From Gnetum montanum (taxonomy: Eukaryota > Streptophyta > Gnetopsida > Gnetales > Gnetaceae): 64,000 bases of DNA. The number at the start of each line of letters is the position of its first letter. Positions within the stretch are counted from its first letter, which is position 1. The DNA is taken from positions 119,717 through 183,716 of the forward strand of contig MNCI01005808.1 of the NCBI GenBank assembly GCA_015680685.1. Direction: 5' to 3'. Below are positions 23,195 through 33,441 of the stretch, one piece after another. The position numbers and the translations under genes are program-made. The notes under the pieces were generated by a model. It ran no database searches. It was given only the letters and a program-made list of their open reading frames with translations, and was not told the DNA's origin.

Positions 23195-24021
23195 ATGGCC
23201 CCTAAAATAGGACAACAAGCAGAAGCCTCTCAATGGAGGAGGTACGTGCAATCTGCTAGAAGATGGCAATTGAAATAAGCACGTGGAAAAATGAGGCCAA
23301 GTGACATGAAAAGGTTAAAGAACACTTCAAGGATCAAGTGGGGATGTATAAATAGCTAATAGAAAAAGAAATCCATATGACCAAGGCCCATATCAACACT
23401 CTCAGTGCTTACAACATTGATTGGTGGGCCATATTTGATACCTATGCATTTGCCCCCCAAGAGAAACTCAAAAGCTGAGACCTGCAAATACAAGATCTTA
23501 CAGAGTACATGGAGTTGGCAAACCTGTGGTATGCCAAGTTAGCCATGTTAACAGTAGGACACCCAAGAATAGAGTTAGATAAGTAGGTAGCAACCACCTA
23601 TGTGAAGGATGAAATAGAATTTTCTAAGCATAAGAGGATGCTACAAAAATTAGAAGTGGAAAATTCTAAGTTAGAGGTGGTCAAAACCAGCTACTAGGGA
23701 CAAAAGGATGTCATGGAAGATTTGGCTCAACGGCTCATGGATTACTAGGAATACAAGGACAAAGCTAGAGCCTATGAAGAGGAATAATGACTATTTGTGG
23801 CTTGGTATGTCAAGGCCAACCAGATGTTCCTGCAACTACCGTGTCCATGGGAGGTGCTGACTCCATCAAACATTGGAGCATCAACATGGATGGCATAGGA
23901 TCCCTAAACCAAAGAGGAAAAGCTCTAGGCACTCCTTCAGAGCCATCAATTTCCAAAACCTGGAGCAGAAGATAAAGGGAAGAGATCCATGAAGGAACAA
24001 CCACCACCAGGAACCACATGA
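23195..24021 (+). pseudogene. ORF2 of element A, unrecognised coiled-coil protein
   Basis: From 23232 or 23263 to TGA 24021 one frame is collinear for more than 250 codons, interrupted by eleven stops and no frameshift. All of these stops can be C-to-T versions of CAG, CAA or CGA. A possible original start at ATG 23195 is one indel out of frame. The middle is Lys/Glu/Leu-rich and helical (YVKDEIEFSKHKRMLQKLEV). It leads to a conserved core, VKANQMFLQLPCPWEVLTPS, a PPPG segment and the stop. The core and the stop recur in element C (46885-47322), where about 400 bases are missing. I do not recognise the family; it resembles neither protease, reverse transcriptase nor integrase. Confidence 0.6.
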
Positions 24022-24188
24022 GTTCCAATAAATTTTGTAATTTTGTGTTTGTGTCCCAATTTTTTTGTGTTCAACTCTCGACTGCAACATGAATAAATGT
24101 CTAGTTAGTCAATAATCCCATACCTATCCACTATGTAATCAATGCAACTTGTTCTCATTTTGTTTTACTTGAGGATGAGTTTTCATTC

Positions 24189-24201
24189 AGTTGTGGGGGT
24201 A
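24189..24201 (+). other. Polypurine tract of element A
   Basis: AGTTGTGGGGGTA directly precedes the 3' LTR. Other copies read AGTCATGGGGGTA. Confidence 0.75.
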
Positions 24202-25059
24202 TGATGAACCATGATTTGTCAAGCTTTAATATTGGATCCGTGATATTGGGTATGCAATCTCGCTGCCTGGATAACGATATTGGATACATGCTATCGTGAT
24301 TCCTGTGTAAGCCTATAAATATACCTTTACATGCATAGGAAGGGGAGTCAGTAAGGAAATGTAGTAGTAAAGTATTTTTGTTATTTTTAGTTCATTTCAA
24401 TTCTTTCCCCAATTCATGCCCACAGTGTGATGATTGTAATTGTATGGAACCTTTATTCAAGTGTAACGTACTTGGACACGTGCATGACCGATAATAAAGA
24501 TCGAGATTACTTCATCATTGCAGCATTCACTTAGTTTTAATTACTTAATTGTTATTATTATTTATTATTTTCTTAATTTATATTTCTTTACCTTCATTTA
24601 CTATCCCATTATTAAACGCGAAATGAGTACGACTTAATCACGAGCATTTAAGTGTGACTACTTGGTATCCTAGTAGTGTATCTAGGAGTGCTTAAGTAAC
24701 ATGTGCTCGGTAATCCTAGAAGTAGTACACGAGGTCCAAGATGTGTATTGATGATTAAGGATGGATGCTCATCACACTTAGGCTAGCTTATATTTTGCTT
24801 CTCATTTCCTATTAGCTTAAAACAAAGTTATTTTCCATTGCCTCTAGGAGTAGCACTAGCTTAGGACCACATCATACACCTCACTTTGAACTAAACCATA
24901 TGTGATAAAGAAAATACTAGTTCAGGTGGGAAGAAAACAAACTGCAATCAATGTGTAACTATCTAGATACCAAACTAGCCCATCTATGAAGTTCGATTGG
25001 ATTGTGCATGAATGCTTGTATTTGTATGGTTGAGTGTAGGGGTACCTTACCACTCATCA
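24202..25059 (+). repeat. 3' LTR of element A
   Basis: It is the partner of 18722-19581, starting TGATGAACCATG and ending CACTCATCA, with a TATAAATA box at 24314-24321. Differences from the 5' LTR are mostly transitions. Confidence 0.88.
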
Positions 25060-25585
25060 ACAATGCTTGCTCAACTTGCATAATACCCAAGAGATTGAAG
25101 TCTTCTTATAGCCTTGGCATTTTTGAAAACACCTTGGAATTTGTGCAACAGCTATCTAATGGCTAGTGTAGACATCTCCTTTGAGATTGGGATGTCTCTT
25201 TGAAATTAATTTTAATTTTGGGGATACGTCTTGTCTAAAAGTGGAATGTCTCTATGGAGACATCTTCTCTAAAAAGGAGACATCTCCTAAAAATAGTAGA
25301 AATCTCTTCCAATCTTGCACTTTTTCTTCTGAAACTTCATCTTGTCAATTTTTCTTCTTTCTATTCCTTAAAGCATCTTCGTTTGACTTGTAGCTTTTAT
25401 TTTTATCCATGCTTGTCCAAGCTCTCATCTTGCCCATGGAGTCTCTACTTTGATATTTCTTTGTAAATCTCATTTCTTGAGTTCTCATTCATGCCCTGCA
25501 AAATCATCACATTCCACAACATTCTATGTTCTCCATTTTTCTTAAGGTTTTGACATACCAAAAGATCAACAATCTCTCCTTTCTT
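25060..25585 (-). mobile_element. Proximal 3' LTR and polypurine tract of a Copia-like element
   Basis: On the minus strand AAGAAAGGAGAGAT (25572-25585) is followed by TGTTGATC at 25571, the layout of a Sirevirus polypurine tract and LTR start. The LTR continues down to 25060, where element A interrupts it. Repeated GAGACATCTCCT-like phrases occur at 25170-25290 and again at 27740-27880. Confidence 0.4.
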
Positions 25586-25939
25586 GGTGATGTCGAAAAC
25601 TTAAGAAAATGGATGAGTTGATAAACCAATAAATAATAACAATAATCAATAAAAATATTAAGATGTATAAATTCCAATGGTAGCTAGGGTTATAATTGGA
25701 TTAAGGCTCTAAAGCTCAAGGCATAGGGTAGAGATTGCATGAACCACATAAAAACTATCTCCATAAGATAATGCAACAAAACACATGATATATCCATAGC
25801 ATAATCTATCCTCAAAACTATCCATAATACATATGGCTGCTGAAACATCCTCATCATGTACAAAAATCACATATGTGTGAGTTCATAACAAAAATCATAT
25901 ATGTGTAGATCAAACTATTCATAAACATTATCATAATTT

Positions 25940-27620
25940 TCTAAATCAGACTATCCATATACATCCAAAAACTCTTTCCCCATTTTTGAATATCATCAAA
26001 AAGGAGGGATGACCCAAGGACTCTAACCACTGACCTCTGTAACATCATTGAAATCCTCATCTGAAGCAGTTGTAGCATGAGAAGGTTTGTAAGTCTCCTC
26101 CTCATCATCATCGCTATTGGTACTAGCACTAGATGTGTGTTGCTCGTAATCATCATTTGAAGAGGATAGCTGGACAAGAGCTTTCAATGAATGAAGCTTC
26201 ACTCAAAATTGAGATGAAGTTGGTAAATCTAGTTGGAGTTTGTTGATAGGATGAGGAAGCTCCCTTCCTCTAATAGGTGATGGCATCAGTAGGTACCCAT
26301 TAGGGTGAAGTCCCAAAGATGATCTCCATGGCTTACTACTCAAAAGATCTAGGAGCATCATATTGACAAGGACTAGGTCCAAGCTGCATGGGATCAGGAT
26401 GTTCCCCCTCTACACATGCTGGTGGATCCTTTGAATTAGAATCATTTCTTGAGTGATAGGCCTAGGACCATCCAACTATCATTGAATACTAGTGTGGGGT
26501 AGGAAGGTCCTCCTCATTGTCTGAAATGGGAGGACTGGTAATCTTCTCAAACTGCTATCCATTAGGAGTAAGAGGTAGTACAACAACATTTATTCTCTTA
26601 CGCAAGTAAGAGAGATTCTTGCTAATAATCCCAAAGGTATGAGTGAACGGCTGAAGTAGCTTCTTTAGGAAAGATCTCATTTATCCACTAGTAGATTTGG
26701 ACCTTCTCAACTAAGAAGAGGCCTAAGATGATGATGTCGATCTTTTCTTATGGGACTGAGGTGGCCTGGTATTAGGTCCTACTTCATTTACATGGGAGAA
26801 GCTCCTCTTCTCTACATACTCCCCAAGGCTCCTCTTACCTTTGAGCAAAGACATATCAGGAATGAGCATACCTCTCTAGCAAATTAGTAGACTGATAAGG
26901 TGAGGATGCTCAAAGATCCTTTCTTTTGTGAACATGTTCAACATGTCACAATAGAGAGTATAGCCCAACTCTAGTGGTTGTCTTGTAATTAGGCTAAAGA
27001 GAAGAAAAACTTGTGGTGGAAATGGATAGTTGTAGCTTCCCCCTTTTACAATAATATTATACAAAATAATAAGGGACAAAGTGGAAGAATTTGGAGATAT
27101 CCTATTCCTATAAATTATTCCTCTACCAAGAGACACTGACTTGCCAAATAAAACATCATAAAAATCATCATGGGTGATGGGAAGTACACCACTCGTAAAT
27201 ATGCCATTTATAGAATGAATGGTAACTCGAAAGACATCAACACTAGAATTACCAAGAAGTGAATTCACCACTTGGAAAGACACATCAATTACTAAACCCC
27301 CAACCATAGTTGTAAATGTCCCAAATAGTAGCATTGGTAATTATAATATTATAATGAAATTCTCTAATAAGCAATTTAGGCACATAGAAATACATGGAAA
27401 TAAAGGTAGCCAAATTCAAAACTTAGAAGAAACTCATCAAAACTTGATACCTATGCAAAGGAAAGGACAGGGAACGCTCAAAAATAATGTTAATGACTCA
27501 AGTTACCTCAAATCGGTATTGGGCATTAAGAGACTTGAACTAAGGGGTGTAGGTTCTTGGATAGCTAGTGGAGCCTCCTTTTGACCTCTTCTTTGGTGGT
27601 TCCCTTGATGTTCCAACCTT
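25940..27620 (-). pseudogene. Extra ORF of a Copia-like element (plant transposon protein / env-like position)
   Basis: On the minus strand a Lys-rich start (REPPKKRSKGG, near 27570) leads to YVPKLLIREFHYNIIITNAT, then after a shift to DVSFQVVNSLLGNSSVDVFR and a long open frame at 26876-27334. It continues with few stops to an acidic tail rich in Ser, Asp and Glu near 26050-26170. The 'P.LVREFYANL...G..I..D...IN.LLG' pattern is that of the 'putative plant transposon protein' domain found as an extra ORF in plant retrotransposons. It lies between a Copia-type gag and the 3' polypurine tract, where Sireviruses carry an env-like ORF. Function is unknown. Confidence 0.5.
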
Positions 27621-28146
27621 CTTGTGGGTTATGGATGCTCAAATTGTTGTCATTAGTGGAGCCTTAGTTGTCTTCGATGAAAATGAAGGAGAAATGAGGG
27701 TTTGGATTTTTATTATGGTGCCTAACGAGGGTTTTAAATGAAAAAGTAGACATCTCCTTTGGAAGATAGATGTCTTGTCCATGTTTAAAAACTTCAAGTA
27801 GACATCTTTGTTGTGTTGAGAGAAAACTTAGGGAGCTGTCTCCTTTTCAAGGTAGATGTCTCTTGGGAGGCATCTCTTGGTATATGTCTCAACAAGATGG
27901 GGTTTTGAAAGATAAAGATCAAGGATGGCTACCAAGGATTATAGTGTTAAAAGATACTTACAATGAATTAAAAACTTACCTCTACTTACCCTTCTTGCTA
28001 GAGAGAATGAAGGTGAGTAGTAAGCTTGAGTATGAGATTTCTCTTTTGAGGTTTCTCTTCTTACACGAACTTCTTCAATTTCCAAGTCTTGGCTTTCTTT
28101 CACAAAATTGTTGGAGAGAGTCCTCTCATTCTCTTGTTTCTTCCTT
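27621..28146 (-). other. Interior of the Copia-like element, pol missing
   Basis: Between gag and the extra ORF only about 0.5 kb remains where protease, integrase and reverse transcriptase are expected. It contains repeated AGACATCT phrases and a Lys/Arg/Ser-rich scrap. Pol has been deleted, or this is a non-autonomous derivative. Confidence 0.4.
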
Positions 28147-29359
28147 TTAATTCTCCAAATGTTTCAAACACCTTTTTCCTTTTGAGTAGTCCTCCATTCC
28201 TTTTTGCCCTATAAGATTCCCTTTCTTAGTGCATTTTGTGTAAGACCAAGGAGTCTTATGATATGACCAAGTATTCATATGATAAAACTTTAAATTACAC
28301 TCCAATTGGTTATGTCCAAATTTATTACAATAATAACATCTCATCTTCCTATAGTAGTTAAAGTAATCAAACCTTGCAGTAGCTCTTGGTTGAAATGTAG
28401 TGCCTGTTGATGCTTCATTTTTTGGAGATGCCTTTTGTTGAGATGGAGTTGGTGTAGATGCCTCTTCTTCTGTACAACATCCCAACCCAATTTTATCATG
28501 TGGACTTCTTCCTTATCTAAAAATCATCCAAAGGGACCCCTTTCCTTTGACTATCATCTCATTTACAAGTTTGGCATCTGCAAGTTCTTCCTTAGCCTCC
28601 TCATTAAACTTGGTTAGTTTTTCATTCTTAGCCCAAAGGTCTGAGATTTCTTTTGTGAGGTCTAAAATCTTTAAATTTAATGAAGATATGTGTTGATCCT
28701 TGATTTTTATTTTTTTATTGATCTTTGTGCAAATATTTTGAAACGATAAAAGTTCATTACACAAAAGTTCATAGGTTGTAATAAGCATTTTTGTTCAACT
28801 AAACAACCTTATAGAGAACTAGAGTAACTCTGGAGCTTTAGCTAGGGAATGACCCTGGTCATTCCTACTCCACCATAGTCTAAGGGGTTATCCCATTTAA
28901 TGATAATTGACCAACGGGAAATTCCTTGTTAACTAAGGGGAACAACCCCTGTGTTATCCTCCAATCTGATATCCTTGATATTGATAATTGTCCTATAACC
29001 AATGCAACATACCTTTATTCTTCATTTTCAAATTTATCATTTGAGGTTCCAACATCATCATTTATGAGGGCGATATAGATAGGATGTGAATCTTTTGTGG
29101 CTTCATTGACTTCTTCTTCACTTTATTCTCCATCACCCCAGCCAACGTAGAAGTTGGTCTTCTTTAGTTCCATATCACTTCTATCCCTCCATTGCAACTT
29201 GCCATTACTGGGACATTCAAAGGCCACATGGCCTCTTCCATTGCAAACCAAAAATTCTATTGAAGAAGAATCAAAATTAGAACTTAAAATTTTTTTACCT
29301 CTTTCCTTATTGATAATGTCAAATTTGGAGTCCAAATGACATCGTGGAAATAACATCAT
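28147..29359 (-). pseudogene. gag: Copia/Sirevirus-like gag, broken
   Basis: Three minus-strand pieces are in gag order. At 29123-29359 a Gly-rich zinc knuckle remnant VCNGRGHVAFECP has lost its first Cys. At 28513-28788 lies a coiled coil (LNLKILDLTKEISDLWAKNE). At 28147-28485 lies an intact knuckle CYYCNKFGHNQLEC (28296-28337), preceded by a Thr/Pro/Gln-rich stretch. Two knuckles separated by a coiled coil is the layout of Sirevirus-type Copia gag. Stops and shifts separate the pieces. Confidence 0.6.
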
Positions 29360-29379
29360 ATCAATAATATGGCTTCTTA

Positions 29380-30251
29380 TGATACATCATTGTTAATATG
29401 ATTTCCTTAGATGTGTGCACCATTATAAATAAGATACTTGGATGAAAAATTCAATACAAAATTCATTGCACCCTTAGGTAGACTCTTGCAGTTTGTTTTC
29501 ATCACTGAGCAATAGAAGTGTATGCCCGCAGTGTGATGTTAGACAATGAATAGAGTTTTTATTCGAGAAGATTGTACTTAGACACAATTTGTGAACAAAA
29601 ATAAAGATCAAAGATATTTTTCATCATTGTAGAATCACTTAGTTTACTTAGAATAACTTTCCATGTTTTCCTAGTTAAAACTTTACTTTCTCAAGTACTT
29701 TACCTTAGATGTGTAATTAGTACATCAACATGGGTACAACTATTTCCAAACATTAAGTGTAGTTTTTTGGTAATCCTAGTAGTGGTATTATTTTATTTTC
29801 TTAGTGATAAGTCTACTTGGTAATCCCAATAGTAATATTATTTGATTTTCTTAGTGATAATTCTACTTGGTGATCCTAGTAGTATACTTGGTAATCCTAG
29901 TAGAAATTGCATAAGTCCAAGACATGAATGGATGACTAGGAATGGATACCTATTACTTAGGACATAATAGATATACTTACTTGTTATTACTTAGACTTAG
30001 CAATTATTTTCATCTCATTATGTCTATGCTTAGGAGTTATTTGGGCCATACAACATCAACTATCATACACCTCATAGTAAGCTAAACCATATGCTTATAC
30101 TTTACTAGCTCCACATGGGAAGACAACGATCATGAGATTAAACTCAATTACTAGCACATCAACATTAACCATCCATGGATTATGATTGGGTTATGCATGA
30201 CACTCATAATAACTTTTATGGTTGGGTGCTAGATTTCTCCATCACTCATCA
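29380..30251 (+). repeat. 5' LTR of element D
   Basis: The right end is sure: CACTCATCA at 30251 followed by a primer-binding site. The left end, TGATACATCA at 29380, is a guess. A TATAAATA box lies at 29424-29431 and AATAAAGATC near 29600. Three or four CTTGGTAATCC phrases repeat at 29760-29900. Confidence 0.6.
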
Positions 30252-30270
30252 TTGGCATCATTGTTGGGGA
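30252..30270 (+). other. Primer-binding site of element D (tRNA-Asp type)
   Basis: TTGGCATCATTGTTGGGGA matches TTGGCGCCGTTGCCGGGGA except for transitions (C to T and G to A) and one other change. Confidence 0.75.
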
Positions 30271-30392
30271 TAGTCAATGTGTGATGAGTAATTGATTTCA
30301 CAAAGTTCATTATAGGAAGAACTAAAGTTAATCTTTCTAATATCTAAGTAATTCTAATAGACACACACTTAACTAAGTGTCATAATTAAAAT

Positions 30393-32369
30393 ATGGCTTT
30401 AACAAAAGATACACTATCACCTGCCAAAGAGACGAAGAAGGAAAATGTCATTATAAATAACAAAGAAGATTGAAGTATGTTGATGCAAGTAAGAATCTCA
30501 TATGCTCATGATGATTCCTATTATCCTGATTCTACTTTTATCTTCCACAAAGATGGTTAAATGAAGTGGAGAGACTTACAAGGTAACATTATTCTACCTC
30601 CACAGCATTCAGCAATCACAATGCTTCACATAGCTCTAAGAAAAATGAATCTAAGTCATGCACAAGATGAGTACCATGTGACTAAACACATGATGAGGCC
30701 CTATGAACCCACAGAAGCTCAAGTGAAGAGAGATGTTGCCATGGAGATTAAACATGCCTAGAACAAAGGGAAGCAAATCAATGCCACTATTATATTAGAA
30801 GAACTAGATGGCGATGCATTTATAACATAAAAACCCCACTAGGATCATGAGGACAACTCTCAAATGCCTATTATTAGATTAGAAGAACTTGTCAAGGTAC
30901 AACTACATTCTACCTTAGCAAAGATGCCTAGAAGAGAAGCTAGAGACTTAAAAGTATAAGTAGGACTTAAGGCTAAGAGTTTTTGCTAGATTCCAAAGAG
31001 AAGACTACCAGAGTCACACAAGGAGAACTAGCTAGCATCATTCTCCCACAGCTTCATCTTCATCCTTATGATCATTGATGGACTCTAATAGAAGGGCACA
31101 CAAGTATAGAGACTAGGATAAGGAAAGGCATCAAATTCATGATCAAAATGACTATCATCCCAAGGCATTATAATGAAGAAGATGAAGAACATGAGTATAG
31201 AAGAAATAGAGATAGACATGAGCACAAAGAGAGATATGAGCATCAAAGGGGACACTACTACAATAGAGTAGATGAATCCTATGAGCATGAAGAACCCCTA
31301 CTAATAACCTACAACATGATCAATATCAGGGAAGCTATGTGCATACCAACTAGGCATGTAAGTATTAGTCACATAAAGTAGCTAGACATGAACGACATGC
31401 CCAAATTTGAGGGTGGTTACAATTCTAATCCACAACATTACCTTCAAGAATTCCATGATGCCTGCACCCTACATAACATAGAAAGTGACTAGCAAAAATA
31501 AATTTATTTCCAAGAACACTTGTGAAAGAAGTTGAAACTTGTATAGATCACTGGAATTGGCATTAATAAAAAGATGGAGTCCTATGTTGGAACTTTTTAA
31601 TGATAAATATAAAACTTATTCCTAGGTGTCTAAACTTCAAAAATAGATCCAGGGATGGAAGCAAGTGATCCATGAATCCCTTCATGTGGTAATGGACTAA
31701 TACTACTCACTGTTGCATAGGTGTTGAAGCCATGGGTTTTCTCAATGGAAGCAATTGAGGCACATTGTTGATGGGCTAAGAAATAAGACTAGAGAAACAC
31801 TTGGGTTTTATGCCCAAGGCCATTTATCAGAAATGTCTATCCATCGGATACAAAGACTAATTGTTCAAGTGGAAAAGTAGGAAAGTGAACTAAGAAAAAG
31901 AGAATCAGCAGAGGATTACAATAGAAATCCATCCATTCATAAAAGGGATGTTAGAGTATGTGATCCAAAAAAGAAAGAAACCTTGGACCAAGTAATATAG
32001 AAGAAGACACTACCTATCTAGAAATCTATTATTAACATAGTAGCTAAAGTAGAAAAGATGTGGGATTCAGTAAATGAAAAGTTCACAATAGCTTTAAAAA
32101 TTGTGGAGGAGAGAACTGAGCAAGCCTTTAACAAAGGCAAGGAGAAAAGGAAGAAAATATATTTTGGACAAAAAGGGAAAGTAGCTTCAGTGGCTAAATA
32201 CTCAGAAATGAGCCCTAAGGATGAGGAAGAATGTGCAGTGTGCCAATATGAACATCCTAAGGGATGTTGTCCTATGATGGAACATTTACAAGAAACAAGG
32301 GCATACACACTTAACTTTGAGTTCATCAAGAAGAAAATGCCCAAACGGTTACCTTACCCCTCAAGGTAA
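30393..32369 (+). pseudogene. gag: gag of element D, broken
   Basis: It starts at ATG 30393. An N-terminal module (STFIFHKDG, MKWRDLQGNIILPPQHSA) matches B and E. The gag core follows: MNDMPKFEGGYNSNPQHYLQ and RHIVDGLRNKTRETLGFYAQ. A helical linker leads to the zinc finger CAVCQYEHPKGCC (32232-32270), intact here. Many stops occur, mostly TAG. Segments 31430-31700 are also frame-shifted. Confidence 0.75.
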
Positions 32370-32494
32370 CTACAGGTAGGCCTTCCAGCCAACATACTAA
32401 CCCAATGAAGCCTATTTGAGACCACAAGAGCAGTACTAGTAGTAGTGGTAGCAATCTTAATTGTGGGGCATGCCACCATCATGATAATAGTATC

Positions 32495-33296
32495 TGATGG
32501 GACGTGATATCACGTATGCGATATCATGTCCTTCCCTGCGATATCGCGTACGTGATATCGTAGTCCACTGCCAATTCTATAAATAAGAGGTAGCTCTCCC
32601 TTGTTTCTCCATCTAGATCTAGACCGTAGCAAAACTCTTGCCATTTTTCCATTTCAGAGTTAGAATAATTTCCATGTGCCCGTAGTAGGAGTCCCAAAGT
32701 GAATCTATCTTTATTTGAGAAATTCTGTACCTGAGCACACAATTGTGTACGACAATAAAGACGAACTTTTGGATAAACCTTACAGTGCATGGACTAAGCT
32801 AAATAGGACTTTAATTATTGTTAAATGTTTAATGCTTTATTAGTTAATTAAATCTCTCTCAACCCTTAACTCCTAGTTAAGTGCATTTAGTACTACTGCT
32901 TCGAGCATGTGTGTTACGCTTGGTAATCCCAGTAACGAATAGCGTTTGGTAATCCTAGCAGCATTGCATTGGTTTAGGGTGTGAAACGGCAAGTGGGAAC
33001 ATATACTGATGCTAGGGTAATTAAGGCTTAGTTAGTTAAATTTAGTTACTTAGTCTCTTCACCCTTTCCCTCATTAGCATAGGCGATAAAAACATAAAAG
33101 ATATAAAAATCACATGCCTCAAGGTTACTTAACCATACAACCATGAAAAATACAAGTAAGCTTAGGAGGACAATGATTGATTAACCTTAGGTGTTCCATA
33201 AGGCGTGTAGGCACTTAGTCTGCAAATTTTGATCGGATCGCACGTGTAACGCTCGTATTCGTATGGTTGAGTGTAGGGGTACCTCGCCACTCATCA
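32495..33296 (+). repeat. 5' LTR of element B
   Basis: It starts TGATGGGACGTGATATCACG and ends CACTCATCA. Palindromes GATATC recur at 32508-32570. A TATAAATA box lies at 32578-32585, and ACAATAAAGACG (polyadenylation-type signal) near 32750. Confidence 0.92.
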
Positions 33297-33315
33297 TTGG
33301 TGTTGTTGCTGGGGA
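33297..33315 (+). other. Primer-binding site of element B (tRNA-Asp type)
   Basis: TTGGTGTTGTTGCTGGGGA equals TTGGCGCCGTTGCCGGGGA with four C-to-T changes. Confidence 0.85.
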
Positions 33316-33441
33316 CTAAGTTGTTTGTGCGCTAAGTAGAACATAGGAAATCATCCACATCGTTGGGAAGCTTAAATGAACCCTTAGGGTTAATCAAAAT
33401 GAAATTTAAACAACGCTCAATAGCACACCGACAAGGTAACA

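Larger units (their letters stand above)
18722..25059 (+). mobile_element. LTR retrotransposon A, complete, non-autonomous (gag + ORF2)
   Basis: Two LTRs (18722-19581 and 24202-25059) flank a 4.6 kb interior with a tRNA-Asp-type primer-binding site and a polypurine tract. Flanking bases AAAAT and ACAAT are a target duplication with one change. The interior holds a gag pseudogene, a Pro-rich region, a T-rich spacer and a coiled-coil ORF2. No protease, reverse transcriptase, RNase H or integrase motif is seen. LTR and primer-site features place it near Tat/Athila Ty3/gypsy elements. The two LTRs differ at many sites, mostly transitions, so the insertion is old. Confidence 0.85.

Noticed and set aside
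31139-31381. His/Arg/Glu-rich ORF as a separate gene
   Set aside because: It is the charged linker of element D's gag, matching the linker in B near 34080-34320.
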